Of a stretch of 21,992 nucleotides of DNA, positions 18,018 to 21,992 are shown piece by piece. Made by a program: the position numbers and the translations under genes. How positions within the stretch are numbered: position 1 is the stretch's first letter; each line of letters starts with the position of its first letter. The DNA comes from Chara braunii. Its lineage: Eukaryota > Streptophyta > Charophyceae > Charales > Characeae. Below the pieces are notes generated by a model, which did not search any database, was not told the origin of the DNA, and was given only the letters and a program-made list of their open reading frames with translations. The stretch covers positions 763,667 through 785,658 of the forward strand of contig BFEA01000069.1 in assembly GCA_003427395.1 (NCBI GenBank). Direction: 5' to 3'.

Positions 18018-18602
18018 AAAGCAAATGATACCCTGTGAACGATTCACGTGAGCGAGGCCATCAGTTTTGCAGTTCGCATTACGTGTCAGGAACAGAACTT
18101 CATGCAGTACGAAACAAACTATTTTTCTGTTCGCAACTTCACACACACACAAGCAAATGATACCCTGCAAACGATTCGCGAGAGTAAGGCCATCAGTTTT
18201 GCTGTTCGCATTTTAAGCGTCAGTAACCGAACTTCACGCAGTGTGAAACAGACTTGTTTTCTTATAATAAAAAAAAGGGCGACGGTCTTGAGATATAATC
18301 ATTGAGCTGACCGGCCCCAGGCAATTCAGAATATTTGGTTTTACGCATCAAGTTCCTTCATCTGGGTTCGAACACGGGTCTGTATTTCAACAGTTCAATG
18401 GTGTACCCACTGAGCTAGGCTCTTGGGTCAAACGTCAAACAGACTTATTTTCTGTTCGGACACACACAAGCAAATGACACCCCGCAAACGATTCAGGTTG
18501 ATGAAGGTCATCCCTTTCGCAGTTTGCTTTCAGTGCGATGAACGGATTTTTTTTTCACCGCAGTAAAAAACAGACTAATTATCTGTTCTTTACTGCGTGA
18601 AG
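18018..18602. repeat. Three-copy tandem repeat of about 110-135 bp
   Basis: Copies start at about 18018, 18151 and 18467, each with AAGCAAATGAYACCC. Each continues through ACGATTC, AGGYCATC, TTTTGCNGTTCGC and a final AACAGACT...TCTGTTC followed by CACACAC. The second copy is split by the tRNA-related SINE. The first copy abuts the 3' splice site of the 17826-18012 exon, so its sequence supplies the pyrimidine tract of that acceptor. Confidence 0.75.
18246..18453 (-). mobile_element. tRNA-related SINE with 17-bp target duplication
   Basis: A 174-bp insert (18263-18436) lies between AAACAGACTTGTTTTCT and AAACAGACTTATTTTCT. Read on the minus strand it begins with a tRNA-like head. Box A is TAGCTCAGTGGG (18406-18417) and box B is GTTCGAACC (18365-18373), at tRNA-like spacing. 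The T-stem does not pair, so it is not a functional tRNA. A unique body of about 90 bp follows, ending in a run of T and ATTATA rather than poly(A). The element interrupts the second copy of a three-copy local repeat, which independently confirms insertion. Confidence 0.75.
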
Positions 18603-18655
18603 GCAATCACACACAGGAAATACATCGCAGTATAAAGAAAGTTTACGAAACAAAC

Positions 18656-18810
18656 ATGGACGGCAAGGCCTTTTGGCTAAGAAAGATCAAGTGCAATGTA
18701 TCTGTTCTGATCAGTTTAATTAACTTTAATATTATCTGATCTGTGGTCCATTGGGCCACAATAACACCAAAAAAAAAAAAAAAAAAAAAAAAAAAACAAT
18801 GGACGGCAAG
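18656..18810 (+). pseudogene. Retroposed U2 snRNA 5' half with poly(A) and target duplication
   Basis: The body at 18668-18768 follows U2 snRNA: GCCTTTTGGCTAAG of stem I, then AGATCAAGTG, the region for branch-site pairing, TATCTGTTCTGATCAGTTTAA, and TATCTGAT with a following short hairpin (GTGGTCC/GGGCCAC). The spacing differs from canonical U2: AA is inserted after GCTAAG and the TTTAAT segment is partly duplicated. The first ten or so U2 bases and everything from the Sm-site region onward are missing. A tract of 28 A follows, and the 12-bp sequence ATGGACGGCAAG occurs immediately before the body and after the A tract. That is a perfect target-site duplication, so this is a LINE-type retrocopy and not a working U2 gene. 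Confidence 0.88.
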
Positions 18811-19047
18811 CTGGCAAACGATTCCAGGTTCGGACTTTTTTTTTTTCTTTTTTGCGGCATTGCCTTCTTTGAAGTTCTTTCTCTTTCCCCCGCCTGTAGC
18901 TTTTTTTGCAAGGAAACCACAAAGGACAAACTCAAATCACAAGCTGCAAACTCTCTTAACGAGCACTTGTCACCGGAGTTCAGATGCAAGAAGACCTGTC
19001 GTGTGTTGTGTACTTGACTGACTCTCACGACAAATATGATGACCAGG
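18811..19047. other. No gene recognised between the U2 relic and a family B element
   Basis: This contains T-rich and A-rich low-complexity patches. An upstream exon of the TMEM135-like gene could lie here or further right but was not identified. Confidence 0.35.
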
Positions 19048-19161
19048 CTACCATCTCCACCCGAACAGAACACCCAGTCATTATAACATTTGTATTTGTG
19101 GGCACTTTCAGTCTAGATACACCAATGATCACCTAGCGTTCGACTTGTGCGAGGACGGTAG
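19048..19161. mobile_element. Family B foldback element, diverged
   Basis: It runs from CTACCATCTCCACCCGAACA to a decayed right arm ending GAGGACGGTAG. The centre keeps CACTTTCAGTCTAGATACA. Confidence 0.6.
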
Positions 19162-19600
19162 TAGCAGAAAAATCAAAGCAATAATGATCTCACAAACACA
19201 AGATCAGAATGCCGTCGTCTCTTCGACGACGAACCACAAGAGTGCACCCCCGCCTCGTCACTTCCAAGTTCCAACACTCGATACAACAACCATAGTTCGC
19301 TTCTCCAGCGGGTCAACCAGCAGGTAGGTTTGACCAAGGTTTGACCATTGGGTAAAGCAGTCAAACATCTTCTCTCATAGACTACACCCCAGTACAAAGC
19401 CGTCGAGTTCCGTGCTGCTCCCTCGGATGTCGGCTCGAAGAACATGCCACGGAGAAGCTCTTCTTCGCAACCCCCAGGTAAAAGCCCCTTGCCAACCCCT
19501 CCACGTAAAAGCCCCTTGCCACCCCCCACCCCCTCCACCACCACCTTCACCACCTTCACCCCCTTCTCCAAGCATCTCCCCCTCTAGAGCCACCTTCCCC
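19162..19600. other. No gene recognised; C-rich repeats
   Basis: CACGTAAAAGCCCCTTGCCA near 19502 repeats AGGTAAAAGCCCCTTGCCA near 19477, followed by CCA/CCCTTCACC low complexity. Minus-strand frames here have no TMEM135-like motif. Confidence 0.4.
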
Positions 19601-19601
19601 C

Positions 19602-19810
19602 TCCATCTCAGCGCCCTACGGCTATGGCCCTGGTCTTCTTCGTCACCTCAGCGCCCTACGGCTATTGCCCTGGTCTTCTTCGTCTCCTCAGCGCCCTACA
19701 GCTATGGCCCTGGTCTTCTTCGTCAGCTCAGCTATGGCTATGGCCCTGGTCTTCTTCGTCAGCTCAGCTACGGCTATGGCCCTGGTCTTCTTCGTCAGCA
19801 CAGCTTTGGC
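19602..19810. repeat. Minisatellite of 36-41 bp units
   Basis: Five units each contain GGCTATGGCCCTGGTCTTCT with TCGTC. The first three begin CAGCGCCCTAC (41 bp) and the last two begin CAGCTA (36 bp). Neither period keeps a single reading frame across the array when they are mixed, so coding is unlikely. Confidence 0.8.
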
Positions 19811-20545
19811 TGGCGCTGACCGGTTCCATGGTGCTGCCCTCGGCCGCTCGCACTGCTTTCACCCACCACTCTCCTGCAGCCTGGCAGCATCCTGCATCCA
19901 AAAGATGTTTCGACCTGCCCCAGCCTTTCCCTCCCTGACCAGCCACTATGTCCGAGCCTCCTCCCTTTTTCCACAAGGCTGCTTGTGCTGCACACCCGAA
20001 GAAAAACTGAGCCGGCATGGGCACAATTTTTTCCTTTTCGGCTGGCAGCCCCCCCAATACCCTAAACGTTCGTCGCACGTACATCCTTCCCCCTTTCGAT
20101 TTTGCCTGCGCTGCGAGGTGGCGGTTAAAAATGCCAGCGCTGAATCCCTGTTCAGTCGGTAGGCACCGCCTTCTGGAGTCTTTTTGGTAATGCCCACACC
20201 CCACTGAGTCCCAGTCAGCTCTATAGGGCCCCTCTGTAGGCCTGACCGGGTCTTTACTTCTTCTGGCCTTTGATCAGACCCCACTGGTCCTCTGCATCTG
20301 CTAAAGGGGTCTTGAGGCCTAACACTCCCACCCCTTTGGGTTACAACCCTTGGGTTCAAACTCCTTCCAAGATGGCCTTCATTCCTTCTGCCGCTTTCCT
20401 TTGGGAGATCAGGAGTCCTATTACTATTATACCCTGCCACAACCTGAGGTGCCCGTAAACCACCAAACTTCTTGAATCCGAAGTCCCGCAGTGCCATGGT
20501 ACTCGGCTAAGAACAGACTCTTGAAGTTTCCATGGCGAGTCTCTA
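19811..20545. other. No gene recognised; one long minus frame
   Basis: A 183-codon minus frame (19946-20497) begins MALRDFGFKKFGGLRAPQVV and is rich in Arg, Gly and Pro. I recognise no domain, and the GC-rich, repeat-like sequence makes an accidental frame plausible. A gene is possible but not supported. Confidence 0.25.
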
Positions 20546-20960
20546 AACCCCATTTTCACTAAGGGTTAACACACCTTCAACAATCATTCTCGTACTCCTC
20601 GCCGACAATCTTGTCTTCGTCCTGGAGGCAAGCAATGACTTCACTGAGTTCGTTATCCCTTGCGTGCGCATCGATTGTCTGCTGACGTGCATCTTCTGCT
20701 CCACCGAACTCGCTCACAGTTTCACTACAAAGTCAGCTCTCCTCGACGGTGCATCAATAACCACGTTTTTTGACCGGAACATCACTGCCGCTTTGACGGG
20801 AACATCACTGCCGTCTCATATCTCCCTCTACAGGCTCCCTACTAGGCCTACCAGACCACTACCTACCTCTGAGCCTATCGGGCCTCTAGACTACTGCCTC
20901 GGACGACTCAAAGGTACTATATTTCTAACCTTTTCTGCTACCCTAGCCTCTGCTTCTTGA
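20546..20960 (+). other. Open frame with a weak aspartic-protease-like motif
   Basis: The frame is open for about 138 codons. It contains TTKSALLDGASITTFFD, which resembles the LLDSGAS active-site motif of retrotransposon proteases but lacks the Ser between Asp and Gly. A 25-bp tandem duplication (GGAACATCACTGCCG twice, about 20777-20815) lies directly after. If real it would be a decayed retroelement piece; no reverse transcriptase or integrase is visible. Confidence 0.15.
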
Positions 20961-21471
20961 TTTTGGCCTCCGCAGGCCTCCTTTCCATCTGCCGTAACCA
21001 CGAACATACACGGCCACAGGTTTGTGCCAGGGACCACTTGCTCGCCGCCCATTCCAGCACACTGACCATGATCAGCGGTTCACACACACGCACAGCGCGA
21101 CTCCGGCAAACACTCAGATAGCGGAGGTTCACTCAGATAGCGGAGGTTGGGATCTGGACTGGGACGGCAGCCAAGACTTCTGGCTGGTAGCTTCCTAGCT
21201 GCCGTTGCCTACCTGGATCCCAACTTCTTGGCTAGTACCCCCCTTTCCCTTACTCGTCAGACTACTGGGCCTCGCTGTGACTGGGTGGCCCTTGTGGCCT
21301 CACACTTCCTCACACTTCCGTAGTGTGTAGGGTTCAGGCAGAGAACCTGTGTGGCTTGAGCAGTGGTGCTTCTGGCATTACATGAATCGCCCATAACCTT
21401 CAGGCCAGTTATGGGTTCATGTTGTCAGGCCGTGAAAACCGATTTGGAAAGTCATTTGTGCCCCACTTAAG
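20961..21471. other. No gene recognised; small duplication and inverted repeat
   Basis: CACTCAGATAGCGGAGGTT is duplicated in tandem (21111-21148). GTTGGGATC and GATCCCAAC, with GGCAGC/GCTGCC inside, form an inverted repeat between about 21146 and 21225. Confidence 0.45.
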
Positions 21472-21566
21472 GTTGTTTGCAGGTTTGCTAGGGGTGTTTG
21501 CTCATACCATCACACCTAAGACCTGGGAGCATTAAAAAAAAAAAAAAAAAGTTGTTCGCAGGTTTG
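21472..21566 (+). mobile_element. Poly(A) retroposon of a 5S-like small-RNA fragment
   Basis: The 16-bp sequence GTTGTTTGCAGGTTTG is repeated, with one mismatch, after a run of 17 A. Between the first copy and the A run lies a 46-bp body. The body contains GCTCATACCATCAC, which resembles the start of eukaryotic 5S rRNA (TCATACCA after helix I), and later GACCTGGGAG, which resembles the 5S 3' region (GACCTCCTGGGA). This would fit a 5S RNA with a large internal loss. The retroposon structure is clear; the 5S identity is tentative. Confidence 0.6.
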
Positions 21567-21790
21567 GAGCTGGCAATTGCTGATGCCGCTGTGCATCTCC
21601 GACCATTTTTCTAGAATGATTTCCTTGCCTCCACTTATGTTGAAGCTTTGTCATGCCGAGAACATACAAGTGTGTGCATTTCCAGACCGCTTTGCCGGCA
21701 GTTGCAGCTGAACCAAACAGATATAGGGGGGCCTTGCACTTGCCAGGAGCCCTCATTTGTTCCATTTCCTTCCCCTTGGTACTTTTTCAG

Positions 21791-21843
<53 letters not shown>

Positions 21844-21928
21844 TTCATATTCACTAAATACAAGTTCATAAAAAAGGTCGACTTCATCCGATTTCACCAA
21901 CCCATCAGGATGTTGACTAATTTGACCG

Positions 21929-21992
<64 letters not shown>
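21791..21992. repeat. Two CT microsatellites at the window end
   Basis: CT runs span 21791-21839 and 21932-21992, the second cut by the window edge. Confidence 0.9.

Noticed and set aside
17556-18170. 204-codon minus-strand frame as a complete small protein
   Set aside because: Only the middle is protein-like. The ends are intronic and include a family B element and local repeats; splicing restores a known motif.
18360-18420. A functional tRNA gene
   Set aside because: Boxes A and B are present but the T-stem and D-stem do not pair, and the copy is inside an insertion with target duplications.
18013-21992. Upstream exons of the TMEM135-like gene
   Set aside because: Minus-strand frames in this interval were compared with the family's earlier motifs and none matched convincingly.

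Overview
This looks like nuclear DNA from a repeat-rich, intron-bearing eukaryote, most plausibly a unicellular alga or other protist. The evidence is a eukaryotic 5S rRNA gene, relics of spliceosomal U2 and U6 RNAs, poly(A) retroposons with target-site duplications (TSDs), a spliced gene with GT-AG introns, many miniature foldback elements, and long CA and CT microsatellites. I cannot name the species. There are no bacterial operons, and most long open frames are by-products of low-complexity sequence.

Only one protein gene is well supported. Two minus-strand exons (17826-18012 and 14436-14882) join in frame across a 2.9-kb intron. They encode the C-terminal part of a TMEM135-like multi-span membrane protein. 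Upstream exons were not recognised; they may lie further right or outside the window. A 5S rRNA gene with intact pairing ends lies on the minus strand at about 8798-8916.

Almost everything else is repeats. Family A is a set of 150-290 bp miniature elements bounded by TTAA, with ends reading TTAAACCACCAGTAC; they often sit head to head (3.3-3.9 kb, 6.1-6.4 kb, 10.3-10.85 kb, 15.9-16.3 kb). Family B is a set of foldback hairpins of about 90-120 bp whose arms carry CACCCGAATAGAACGCCC or the variant CCCGAATACAACGTACG. At least ten full or partial copies are present, concentrated in the TMEM135-like intron. Minisatellites and local duplications fill 1.7-2.3, 6.8-7.7, 10.0-10.2, 11.7-12.9 and 19.4-19.8 kb.

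The most notable signal is a group of small-RNA retroposons. A U2 snRNA 5' half with poly(A) and a perfect 12-bp TSD lies at 18668-18796. A short hairpin with a U2-like loop, poly(A) and a 14-bp TSD has inserted into a family B element (17199-17267). A 5S-like fragment with poly(A) and a 16-bp TSD lies at 21488-21550. A decayed U6 copy lies at 15190-15278. A tRNA-related SINE with a 17-bp TSD is inserted at 18263-18436. Together they suggest that a LINE-type machinery has been capturing 3'-shortened, polyadenylated structural RNAs.
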